Source of the DNA: an uncultured Pseudokineococcus sp.
GTDB lineage: Bacteria; Actinomycetota; Actinomycetes; Actinomycetales; Quadrisphaeraceae
Assembly (NCBI RefSeq): GCF_947499845.1
Contig: NZ_CANMPM010000003.1
Coordinates: 273,909-337,908, forward strand
Reading direction: 5' to 3'
Length of the DNA: 64,000 nucleotides
Part shown: positions 33,813 to 41,398 of the stretch, piece by piece
Position numbering within the stretch: the stretch's first letter is position 1
How the letters are laid out: each line of letters opens with the position of its first letter
The notes under the pieces: generated by a model
What the model saw: only the letters and a program-made list of their open reading frames with translations
Databases searched by the model: none
Told to the model about the DNA's origin: nothing
Made by a program: the position numbers and the translations under genes

Positions 33813-35734
33813 GCCCGGCGCCCCGGGACCACGAGCTCCGCGCGCCCCACCACGACGGCTCCGCCTGGTGCACGGGGACGGCGTCGCCCGCCCTCGGCGA
33901 GCGCGTGCCCGTCCGGGTCCTCGTGCCTGACGCGGCCGACGGCTCGCCGTGGGGCGGCGCTGTGCACGTGCGCCAGCTGCGCGACGGCGAGCCCGTCCTG
34001 CGGGCCGCCGTGCCGGACGGCCGCGGCCCGGGCGGCACGTGGTTCCACGCCGAGGTGGAGGCGCGCAACCCCGTGACCTCCTACCGCTTCCTCCTCGAGG
34101 GGCGCGACGGCGTGGGCCGGCCCGCGCACCGGTGGCTCACCGGCGAGGGCGTGACCTCGCGCGACGTCACGGACGCCGCCGACTTCCGCCTCCTGGCCTC
34201 CGAGGGCCCGGCGGCCTGGGTGGCCGACCAGGTGGCCTACCAGGTCTTCCCCGACCGCTTCGCCCGCTCCGGTGCGGAGCGGGAGACGCCGTCGTGGGCC
34301 GACCGCGCCGCGTGGGACGACCCGGTGGTGCACCGCGGGCCGGGCGTGGGGCGGCAGTGGTTCGGCGGCGACCTCGACGGCGTCGCCGCCCACCTCGACC
34401 ACGTCGCGTCGCTGGGCGCCTCGCTGCTCTACCTGACGCCCTTCTTCGAGGCCCGCTCCAACCACCGCTACGACGCGGTGACCTTCGACCACGTGGACCC
34501 GGCGCTCGGCGGTGACGCGGCGATGCGCCGGCTCGTCGACGCCGCGCACGCCCGCGGGATGCGGGTCATGGGCGACCTCACGACCAACCACACCGGCGTC
34601 GAGCACCCCTGGTTCCGCGCCGCCCTCGCCGACGCCACCTCCGAGGAGGCGGACTACTACCGCTTCCTCGACGACGACCCGATCGGTTACGAGACGTGGC
34701 TCGGCGTCGACACCCTGCCGAAGCTCGACCACACGTCGGCGTCCCTGCGCCGGCGGCTGGTCGACGGGCCGGGGTCCGTCGTCGCCGAGCACCTGCGGCG
34801 CGGGCTCGACGGGTGGCGCATCGACGTCGCCAACATGACCGGGCGCCTCGGCGCCGACGACCTCGCCGTCGAGGTGGCCCGCCTGGCGCGCGCGACGGCG
34901 CAGGCGACGAGCCCGGGCGCGTGGATGCTCGCCGAGCACTGCCACGACGCCTCCTCAGACCTCGTCGGTGACGGCTGGCACGGCGCCATGGACTACGCCG
35001 GCTTCACCCGGCCGGTGTGGGCGTGGCTCAACGCCGGCTACCCCGGCGGCCCGGGGGAGGAGCACGGCCTGCGCTTCCTCGGCTGGCCCGTGCCCGTGCC
35101 GGTGCAGCCGGGCGGTGACGTCGTCGCGACGATGCGCGCGGTGCACGCGGCGATGCCCTGGCGGTCGTGGGCGGCCTCGACCTCGCACCTCGACACCCAC
35201 GACACGCCGCGCTTCCGAACGGTGGTGGGCGGCGGCCGCAGCGGCCTCGCCGACCTCGCCGGCCGCGGGCGCGACCGGCACGTCGCCGGCCTCGCGCTGC
35301 AGATGACGCTGCCCGGCGTGCCGACCCTCTTCGCCGGCGACGAGGTCGGGTTCACCGGCCTCGACGGCGAGCACGCGCGCACGCCCATGCCGTGGGACCG
35401 CCCCGGGGCGTGGGACGCGCCGACGCTCGACGCCGTGCGCACCTGGGGCCGGCTGCGGCGGGACTCCGTCGCGCTGCGCCGCGGCGGGCTGCGCTGGGTC
35501 GCCGCCCGGGACGACGTCCTCGTCCACCTGCGCGAGCACGCCGAGCAGCGCGTGCTCGTCGCCGTCGCCCGGGCCGACCACGAGCCCGTCCGGCTGCCGC
35601 TGGCGGCGCTCGGGCTCCGGTCGGCGTCCCAGCTCGTGCCGCTCGTCGGCGGCCCGGCCGAGGGCGGCGGCGACGGCACCGTCGTCCTCCCGGGCCACGG
35701 CCCCTCGGCCTCGGCCTGGGTGCTCGAGGGCTGA
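33809..35734 (+). CDS. GH13 glycosidase (neopullulanase / cyclomaltodextrinase-like)
   Basis: A 641-residue GH13 enzyme. An N-terminal beta-sandwich (about 1-125, CBM34-like) precedes the catalytic barrel: DQVAYQVFPDRFARSG, GDLTTNHTGVEHPWF, nucleophile Asp339 in GWRIDVANMTGR, acid/base Glu376 in LAEHCHD, Asp465 in LDTHDTPRFRT, and a C-terminal beta domain. It hydrolyses maltodextrins in the cytosol (no signal peptide). GTG 33809 overlaps the malG stop. The N-domain suggests neopullulanase/maltogenic-amylase type, but product specificity is not readable. Confidence 0.87.
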   Translation: MSPAPRDHELRAPHHDGSAWCTGTASPALGERVPVRVLVPDAADGSPWGGAVHVRQLRDGEPVLRAAVPDGRGPGGTWFHAEVEARNPVTSYRFLLEGRDGVGRPAHRWLTGEGVTSRDVTDAADFRLLASEGPAAWVADQVAYQVFPDRFARSGAERETPSWADRAAWDDPVVHRGPGVGRQWFGGDLDGVAAHLDHVASLGASLLYLTPFFEARSNHRYDAVTFDHVDPALGGDAAMRRLVDAAHARGMRVMGDLTTNHTGVEHPWFRAALADATSEEADYYRFLDDDPIGYETWLGVDTLPKLDHTSASLRRRLVDGPGSVVAEHLRRGLDGWRIDVANMTGRLGADDLAVEVARLARATAQATSPGAWMLAEHCHDASSDLVGDGWHGAMDYAGFTRPVWAWLNAGYPGGPGEEHGLRFLGWPVPVPVQPGGDVVATMRAVHAAMPWRSWAASTSHLDTHDTPRFRTVVGGGRSGLADLAGRGRDRHVAGLALQMTLPGVPTLFAGDEVGFTGLDGEHARTPMPWDRPGAWDAPTLDAVRTWGRLRRDSVALRRGGLRWVAARDDVLVHLREHAEQRVLVAVARADHEPVRLPLAALGLRSASQLVPLVGGPAEGGGDGTVVLPGHGPSASAWVLEG

Positions 35735-35738
35735 CGGC

Positions 35739-35778
35739 CCGACCCACCCCGACCCGACCCACCCCGACCCGACCCGAC
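35739..35778. repeat. Short tandem repeat (15-bp unit)
   Basis: Two and a half copies of a unit containing CCCGACCCACCCCGA between the two GH13 genes. Probably a simple slippage repeat; it shows no hairpin. Confidence 0.7.
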
Positions 35779-35840
35779 ACGGCGTCCCGGGGGACCGCCG
35801 CGGCACCGCACCCGTTCGGAACGACCACCAGGAGACCCCC

Positions 35841-37586
35841 GTGAGCACCACGACCACCCCGGCCCGCCGCGTCCCCGCGAGCGCCCCGGTGACCGCGCCC
35901 ACGCCCGCCGCCCCGCAGGCCCGTGACTGGTGGCGGCGCGCCGTCGTCTACCAGGTGTACCCGCGCAGCTTCGCGGACGCGGACGGCGACGGCCTGGGCG
36001 ACCTGCGCGGCATCACCTCCCGCGTGGGCCACCTCGCCGCGCTCGGCGTGGACGCCGTGTGGCTCAGCCCCTTCTACCCCTCGGCGCTCGCCGACGGCGG
36101 CTACGACGTCGACGACCACCGCGCCGTCGACCCGCGCCTGGGCACGCTCGAGGACTTCGACGCGATGGTCCGGGCGCTGCACGCGGCCGGCATCCGCGTC
36201 GTCGTCGACGTCGTGCCGAACCACACCTCCGATCGGCACGCCTGGTTCCGCGAGGCCCTCGCCTCGCCGCCGGGCTCGCGCGCTCGCGGGCGCTACGTCT
36301 TCCGCGACGGCCGCGGGCCCGACGGCGACGAGCCGCCGAGCTCGTGGCGGTCGATCTTCGGCGGCCCCGCGTGGGAGCGGGTCGTCGAGGCCGACGGGAC
36401 GCCGGGGCAGTGGTACCTCCACGTCTTCGCGCCGGAGCAGCCGGACCTCGACTGGTCGGACCCCGAGGTGCGCGAGGACATGCTCGAGACGCTGCGCTTC
36501 TGGGCCGACCGCGGCGTGGACGGCTTCCGCGTGGACGTGGCGCACGGCCTCGTCAAGGACGTCGACGGCCACCTGGACGTCCACGTCGAGATCCTCGACA
36601 CGGGGATCGAGGGCGGCAACCACCCGCTCTGGGACCGCGACGAGGTGCAGGAGGTCTACGCGCAGTGGCGCCGCGACGTCCTCGACGCCTACGACCCGCC
36701 CCGCTCCGCCGTCGCCGAGGCGTCGGTGCACCCGGACCGCCGGGCGCGCTACGCCGACCCGCTCGGCCTCGGCCAGGCCTTCAACTTCGACCTCTTCACC
36801 TGCGGCTGGGACGCCGCGGAGATGCGCGCGGCCATCGACGGCGGGCTCGCCCAGCTGGCCGGGGGCTCCTCGGCGACGTGGACGCTGTCCAACCACGACG
36901 CCGTGCGGCACGCCACCCGCTTCGGCGTGCCCCCGCGCGAGGGCGTCGGCTCGCAGGAGGCGGCGAAGGCGTGGGTGACGAGCGACGGCCGCGACCCGGT
37001 CGACCTCGACCTCGGGCTGCGCCGCGCGCGGGCAGCGCTGCTGCTCGAGCTGGCGCTGCCCGGTGCCGTGTACCTGTACCAGGGCGAGGAGCTGGGGCTC
37101 CACGAGGTCGCCGACATCCCCTGGGACGCCGTCGAGGACCCCATCGCCGTGCGCTCCGGCGGCGAGGAGAAGGGGCGCGACGGCTGCCGCGTCGCGCTGC
37201 CGTGGACGCAGGACGGGCCGACCTTCGGCTTCGGCCCCGAGGACGGCGCGCTGCCGGGCATGCGGCAGCCCGCGTGGTTCGGCGCCGTGTCGGCGGCCGC
37301 CCAGGACGGCGTGCCCGGCTCGACGCTCGAGCTCTACCGCGCCGCCCTGCGGCGGCGGCGGGAGCTGACGACGGACGACGACGCCCTCACGTGGGTGGAC
37401 GACGCGCCCGGCGTGCTGCACCTCGAGCGGCCGGGCGGCTGGCGGTCGGTCACCAACCTCTCCGAGGTCGACGTGGCCCTGCCGGCGGGCGAGCTGCTGC
37501 TCGCGAGCGACGCGGCGCCCGACGCGTCCGACGTGGCGCAGGGCCGCGGGGTCCTGGCGCCCGGCACCTCGGTGTGGATGCGCTGA
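35841..37586 (+). CDS. Alpha-glucosidase, GH13 family
   Basis: A 581-residue cytosolic GH13 alpha-glucosidase. Motifs: WWRRAVVYQVYPRSFADADGDG near residue 31, DVVPNHTSDRHAWF, nucleophile Asp232 in GFRVDVAHGL, acid/base Glu293 in VAEASVHPD, Asp353 in LSNHDAVRH, and the YLYQGEELGL loop. Together with the preceding enzyme it would turn imported maltodextrins into glucose for the ROK kinase. GTG start with AGGAG about 8 nt upstream. Last gene of the mal operon; a weak separate promoter in the 106-bp gap cannot be excluded. Confidence 0.91.
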   Translation: MSTTTTPARRVPASAPVTAPTPAAPQARDWWRRAVVYQVYPRSFADADGDGLGDLRGITSRVGHLAALGVDAVWLSPFYPSALADGGYDVDDHRAVDPRLGTLEDFDAMVRALHAAGIRVVVDVVPNHTSDRHAWFREALASPPGSRARGRYVFRDGRGPDGDEPPSSWRSIFGGPAWERVVEADGTPGQWYLHVFAPEQPDLDWSDPEVREDMLETLRFWADRGVDGFRVDVAHGLVKDVDGHLDVHVEILDTGIEGGNHPLWDRDEVQEVYAQWRRDVLDAYDPPRSAVAEASVHPDRRARYADPLGLGQAFNFDLFTCGWDAAEMRAAIDGGLAQLAGGSSATWTLSNHDAVRHATRFGVPPREGVGSQEAAKAWVTSDGRDPVDLDLGLRRARAALLLELALPGAVYLYQGEELGLHEVADIPWDAVEDPIAVRSGGEEKGRDGCRVALPWTQDGPTFGFGPEDGALPGMRQPAWFGAVSAAAQDGVPGSTLELYRAALRRRRELTTDDDALTWVDDAPGVLHLERPGGWRSVTNLSEVDVALPAGELLLASDAAPDASDVAQGRGVLAPGTSVWMR

Positions 37587-37628
37587 CGGGCCCGGCGCCC
37601 GCCCCCGCCGCGGGCTGCGCGCCGGCCC

Positions 37629-38012
37629 TCAGGCGCCGACGCGGTCGTCGCGGGTGGTGAGGACGGCCACCTGCTCGGCGACCCGGGCGGCGGGCGGCGG
37701 GGGCGGCGGCCCGGGCCGGACGTCGACCTCCTCCCCGGTCGAGGACGCGGCGACGCCCGCGCCGGCGGCTGCGGTGGCGGCCGCGCTCGTCCCCGCGACG
37801 TCCGTCCGTGGCGACGGTGCGGCGGCGGCCGCCCCGGCGCCGCCCAGCAGGCCGACGAGGAGGGCGCCCGTGACCGCCAGCACCGTCGCGGCGCGAGGAC
37901 GTCGGCGGGAGCGCCGCCCAGCGACGTGAGGCGCGGGGGCCGGCGTGCTCGTGTGCGCGTCGGGTGCGTCGTCCGCGACCCGGGGGGCGGGGTCGGGCGT
38001 GGTCCGGCTCAT
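37629..38012 (-). CDS. Hypothetical membrane-anchored or secreted protein
   Basis: A 127-residue protein with an Arg-rich segment (GRRSRRRPRAATVLAV), one hydrophobic helix (TVLAVTGALLVGLLGGAGAAAAAA, about 42-65) and an extracytoplasmic Ala/Thr/Pro-rich tail with a run of six prolines. It may be a signal-anchor or a cleavable signal peptide ending AAAA. No family recognised. Convergent with the alpha-glucosidase gene. The low complexity leaves some doubt that it is coding. Confidence 0.5.
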   Translation of the reverse strand: MSRTTPDPAPRVADDAPDAHTSTPAPAPHVAGRRSRRRPRAATVLAVTGALLVGLLGGAGAAAAAPSPRTDVAGTSAAATAAAGAGVAASSTGEEVDVRPGPPPPPPAARVAEQVAVLTTRDDRVGA

Positions 38013-38276
38013 GGTGCTCGTCCTGTCGTCGCTGGTGCGGGCGGAGGCCCGGCGGGGCGAGCGCCCCGGCAGGAGGACCGTCGGCGCGACCGCTGTGACG
38101 CCGCTGTGCGGACGCCGTGGCGACAGGACGAGGTGCAGCGCCGCACGGACGGGGACCTCCGGACGGGTGAGCGCCGGGTGGCGCGTCGCCGGAGCCGCGA
38201 CGATCATCGGCGTCCAGCGAGCCCGCCGGCCGGCGGGCTCCCGACAGCGCCGCCCCGGCGGCCGGACGGAGCTGGC

Positions 38277-38513
38277 ATGGGCATCGGACTCGGCATCTTC
38301 CTGCTCGTCGTCGGCGGCATCCTCGGCTTCGCCGTCGACGCGGACGCCGTGAGCGGCGTCAACCTCAACGTCGTCGGCTTCGTCTGCCTCGCGGCCGGCG
38401 CCCTGGCGCTGCTGCTCGGCATCGTGCAGACGACCCAGCGACAGCACCGGACGGATCGCGTCGAGTACGTCGACGAGCGCCGCCCGCGCGACTACCCGCC
38501 GCCCCGCCCCTGA
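38277..38513 (+). CDS. DUF6458-like small membrane protein
   Basis: A 78-residue protein with two transmembrane helices (3-24 and 33-54) starting MGIGLGIFLLVVGGILGF and containing VSGVNLNVVGF, the pattern of DUF6458 proteins common in actinobacteria, then a polar Arg/Glu/Pro tail. Function unknown. Start ATG 38277 is the natural N-terminus of the family. Confidence 0.75.
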   Translation: MGIGLGIFLLVVGGILGFAVDADAVSGVNLNVVGFVCLAAGALALLLGIVQTTQRQHRTDRVEYVDERRPRDYPPPRP

Positions 38514-38566
38514 GAGATGCCGCCGGTACGGCGAGACGGGCTGCGGATGCTCAAGGACCGCTCGGG

Positions 38567-39049
38567 ATGAAGTCCGCCAGGGCGAGATGGTGGATGGCGT
38601 GCGCCTACCTATCCGCTGCCGCGGCCGGAGTGGTCGTCACGCTCCTCGTGATCGACCTGGCTACTCCTCACGCCGCCTTGACCGACGCGTCGATCTCTCA
38701 TCTGGGGCGCGTCATTGGCACCTTCCTCGTCTCCCCCGGTTTCGGCGGGGCCGCAGCAGTGCTGGCGGCCGCCCTGGCGTACCGGGCGGCTGCCAAGACG
38801 CGTGCGAACGCCAAAGCCCAGGCCGAGGCCGACCGCAACAACGCGCTCGACGACCGCGAGGACGACAGGTGGTGGAGCATGTACCGGTTGGTTTACGAGG
38901 ATGCTCCCGGTATGGGCGAGAAGGGGGCCACCCTGGCACTGGAGGCGCTGGAAGAGAAGGCGCACACTGGCGAGCAGGACAGCTTCCTGGTCGTGCTGAG
39001 CGAACGGCTCCAGCCGACCGACGCGGTGGTCGAGGAGGAGACATCGTGA
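38567..39049 (+). CDS. Hypothetical two-helix membrane protein, lower-GC accessory gene
   Basis: A 160-residue protein. Two transmembrane helices (about 10-32 and 47-70), a basic/Ala linker (AAAKTRANAKAQAEADRNNALDDRE) likely helical, then a soluble acidic domain ending VVEEETS. Base composition differs visibly from neighbours: codons such as cta, att, ttg and ggt, rare elsewhere, recur here. Its stop overlaps the next start (GTGA). No family recognised. The composition suggests recent acquisition. Confidence 0.65.
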   Translation: MKSARARWWMACAYLSAAAAGVVVTLLVIDLATPHAALTDASISHLGRVIGTFLVSPGFGGAAAVLAAALAYRAAAKTRANAKAQAEADRNNALDDREDDRWWSMYRLVYEDAPGMGEKGATLALEALEEKAHTGEQDSFLVVLSERLQPTDAVVEEETS

Positions 39050-39270
39050 GTGCGAGTGACGGTGGACCGAGCACGAGGATCGGCTGGAGGGGTGTGACCA
39101 ACCCTCGTCTGCGCCAGCGCGTCGACGCCGTTCGGCTTCGTTCTGAGCAACGCATCGAGCAGCGCGGTGAGTCGGGTTCGTCCTCACGCGGTAGGTGGGT
39201 GGTCGTGGACGGCAAAGTCGTGCGCGAGACGCCCGAGTCGCGCGAAGGTGACCGGCGCGCTGCGTCCTAA
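39046..39270 (+). CDS. Small basic hypothetical protein coupled to the preceding gene
   Basis: A 74-residue, highly charged protein: WRGVTNPRLRQRVDAVRLRSEQRIEQRG then SSSRGRWVVVDGKVVRETPESREGD. GTG 39046 overlaps the upstream stop. It shares the lower GC of its partner. No family recognised; a nucleic-acid- or partner-binding role would be a guess. The gene pair ends 146 bp before the recD stop on the other strand. Confidence 0.55.
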   Translation: MSASDGGPSTRIGWRGVTNPRLRQRVDAVRLRSEQRIEQRGESGSSSRGRWVVVDGKVVRETPESREGDRRAAS

Positions 39271-39373
39271 AGAGCAGAGGCCGTCCCCTCCGAGGCACCT
39301 CGCGTCGGGGCGAGACGTTCTTGCGGCCGGCGGCCACGCTGCTTCGCGCGACGCGCCGACCCGTGCTTGCCCC

Positions 39374-39393
39374 GCGCCTGACGCGTAAGGCGC
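39374..39393. terminator. Possible terminator between convergent genes
   Basis: GCGCCT (39374-39379) pairs with AGGCGC (39388-39393) around an 8-nt loop, between the small gene pair (+) and recD (-). Weak stem. Confidence 0.35.
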
Positions 39394-39415
39394 CTGCACC
39401 GGGTCGGTCGACGGC

Positions 39416-41398
39416 CTATCGCAGATCCTCGACCTCGACTGCGGGCCGCAGCCGCTCCCGCAGGCCGGAAGCCCGGGCAGCCGGGCGCGCGACGGCGGCG
39501 AGCAGCGCCTCGGCGTCGCCGACGACCCGCACGCGCTCGCGCGCGCGGGTGAGCGCCGTGTAGAGCGTCTCCCGCGTCAGCAGCGGGGAAGCCGAGGGCG
39601 GCAGGACGAGCGTCACGGCGTCGAACTGGCTGCCCTGGCTGCGGTGCACGGTCATCGCGTGCAGGGCCCGGGTGCTGGGGAGGCGGCCCAGCGGCAGCAG
39701 CCTCGGGTCCTCCCGCGCCCCGACGGCGGCGGCCAGGGCGCCCGCTCCGTCGTCGACGAGGACGGCGACGTCCCCGTTGGACAGACCGGTGGCGGGGTCG
39801 TTGACGGTGACGAGCAGGGGCTCGCCGACGTGGTGGCCGTCCGCGCGGCGCACGCGGGGGACGCCCGCGGCCGCCTCGGCCGCCCGGGTCCAGCGCTCGG
39901 CCAGCTCGCCCCAGCGGCGCAGCCCGCGGGGGCCCGCGCGGTGCGCCGTCAGCAGGCGGTGCCGGTCGAGCGCGGCGAGGGCGCCCGCGGCGTCGCCGGC
40001 CCGCGCCGCCGCACCGAGCGCCGTCGCGGCGGCGACGACGTCGTCGCGGACGTCGTCGAGATCGGCCTCCGGCACCGCGTCGGCTGTGGTCGGCAGCAGG
40101 ACGGCCCCCGGGTCGCCGGAGAGCAACACGGCGAGGGCGTCCTTGCCGCGCCCGTCGCGGACGGCGGCCGCGAGGCGGTCCACCACCCCGCCGCCCGCGT
40201 AGCGGCGGGTGGTGCGCAGCAGGCTGACCCCGTCGCGCACGGTGACCGGCCTCGCCGTCCGGCCGTCGGCGTCCGACGGCTCGTGCCGACCGGGGTCGGC
40301 GGGGAGGGCGCCCACCTCCGCGAGGGCGTCGGCGAGGCGGGGGTGGCGCGCGCCGCCGGCTCGTGCGTCGACGAGGTCGCCCAGCACCGTGCCCGCCTCG
40401 ACCGAGGCCAGCTGGTCGGGGTCCCCGACGAGCACGAGCCGCGTGTGCGGGCGCAGCGCCTCGAGCAGCCGCGCCATGAGGGTGAGCGAGACCATCGAGC
40501 TCTCGTCGACGACGAGGACCTCGAGGGCCAGCCGGTCGGAGCGGCCGTGGCGGAAGCGGTGCCGCGCGTCCGGCCGCCAGCCGAGGAGGCGGTGCAGCGT
40601 CGTCGAGGGCAGGTCGCCGAGCCGCTCGCGGTCCTCCTCCGGCAGCTTCGCCGAGGAGTCGCGGACGGCCTCGGCCAGCCGCGCGGCCGCGCGCCCGGTG
40701 GGGGCGGCCAGCGCCACCCGCCACGTCGGGTGCTGCTCGCGCAGCAGCGCGACGACCTTCGACACCGTCGTCGTCTTGCCCGTGCCCGGGCCCCCGGCGA
40801 GCACGGACACGCGGGCCAGTGCGCAGCCGGCGGCGGCCTCCCGCTGGTCGGCGTCCGCCCGGTCGAAGAGGCGGTCGAGGGCGCGCCGCAGGACGCCCGC
40901 GTCGAGGTCGTCGGGCACGTCGGCGGCGCGGGTCGCGAGCTCGCGCGCGACCAGCTCCTCCTGGTCGCGGTAGCGGCCGAGCCAGACGCGACCGCCCTCG
41001 ACGCGGAGGGGCCCGTCGGCGAGGGGGCTGGCGGCCACGCGGGCGGCCCAGTCCTCACCCGGCCACACCACGGCGTCGGCCGCACCCCCTCCTGCCGCGC
41101 CCCCGTCAGCCGCCCCCTCCGCCGTGGACGGGGCACCGTCGTCGGCCTCGTCGTCGACGTCGTCGGCGGCGGTCGTGTCCCGGGCCGTCGCGAGGTCGAC
41201 GACGACCGAGCCCTGCCGGGTCGAGCGGACCACGAGCGCCGCGGCGAGCAGGACGGCCTCGTCCTCCTCCCCGGCCAGCGCGCCCAGGCGGCGGGCGACG
41301 TGGACGTCCGCGGCGTGCAGCAGGCCCGCCCGGTTGAAGTCGCGCAGCAGCCCGCTGGCGCGCAGCGCCAGGTCCCCGGCGCGCGGGTCGCCGCTCAC
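39416..41398 (-). CDS. recD: RecBCD exonuclease V alpha subunit
   Basis: A 660-residue SF1B helicase subunit, a 5'-to-3' motor of the RecBCD complex that processes double-strand breaks. Walker A is AGGPGTGKTTT (about residue 200), helicase motif II VLVVDESSMVS, motif III VLVGDPDQLASVEAG, and the C-terminal LPSTRALHAMTVHRSQGSQFD and LYTALTRARERV (motifs V/VI). An acidic Asp/Ala insert (about 75-105) precedes the motor. GTG 41398 overlaps the recB stop (GTGA). Last gene of recC-recB-recD. Confidence 0.93.
   Translation of the reverse strand: MSGDPRAGDLALRASGLLRDFNRAGLLHAADVHVARRLGALAGEEDEAVLLAAALVVRSTRQGSVVVDLATARDTTAADDVDDEADDGAPSTAEGAADGGAAGGGAADAVVWPGEDWAARVAASPLADGPLRVEGGRVWLGRYRDQEELVARELATRAADVPDDLDAGVLRRALDRLFDRADADQREAAAGCALARVSVLAGGPGTGKTTTVSKVVALLREQHPTWRVALAAPTGRAAARLAEAVRDSSAKLPEEDRERLGDLPSTTLHRLLGWRPDARHRFRHGRSDRLALEVLVVDESSMVSLTLMARLLEALRPHTRLVLVGDPDQLASVEAGTVLGDLVDARAGGARHPRLADALAEVGALPADPGRHEPSDADGRTARPVTVRDGVSLLRTTRRYAGGGVVDRLAAAVRDGRGKDALAVLLSGDPGAVLLPTTADAVPEADLDDVRDDVVAAATALGAAARAGDAAGALAALDRHRLLTAHRAGPRGLRRWGELAERWTRAAEAAAGVPRVRRADGHHVGEPLLVTVNDPATGLSNGDVAVLVDDGAGALAAAVGAREDPRLLPLGRLPSTRALHAMTVHRSQGSQFDAVTLVLPPSASPLLTRETLYTALTRARERVRVVGDAEALLAAVARPAARASGLRERLRPAVEVEDLR

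Noticed and set aside
35739..35778. Regulatory direct repeats before the alpha-glucosidase gene
   Set aside because: The C-rich 15-bp units lack dyad symmetry, do not resemble the LacI site, and look like slippage.
38520..39420. Integrated mobile element with att sites
   Set aside because: GC is lower, but there is no integrase, no transposase, no tRNA and no flanking direct repeats that I can see; called an accessory gene pair only.
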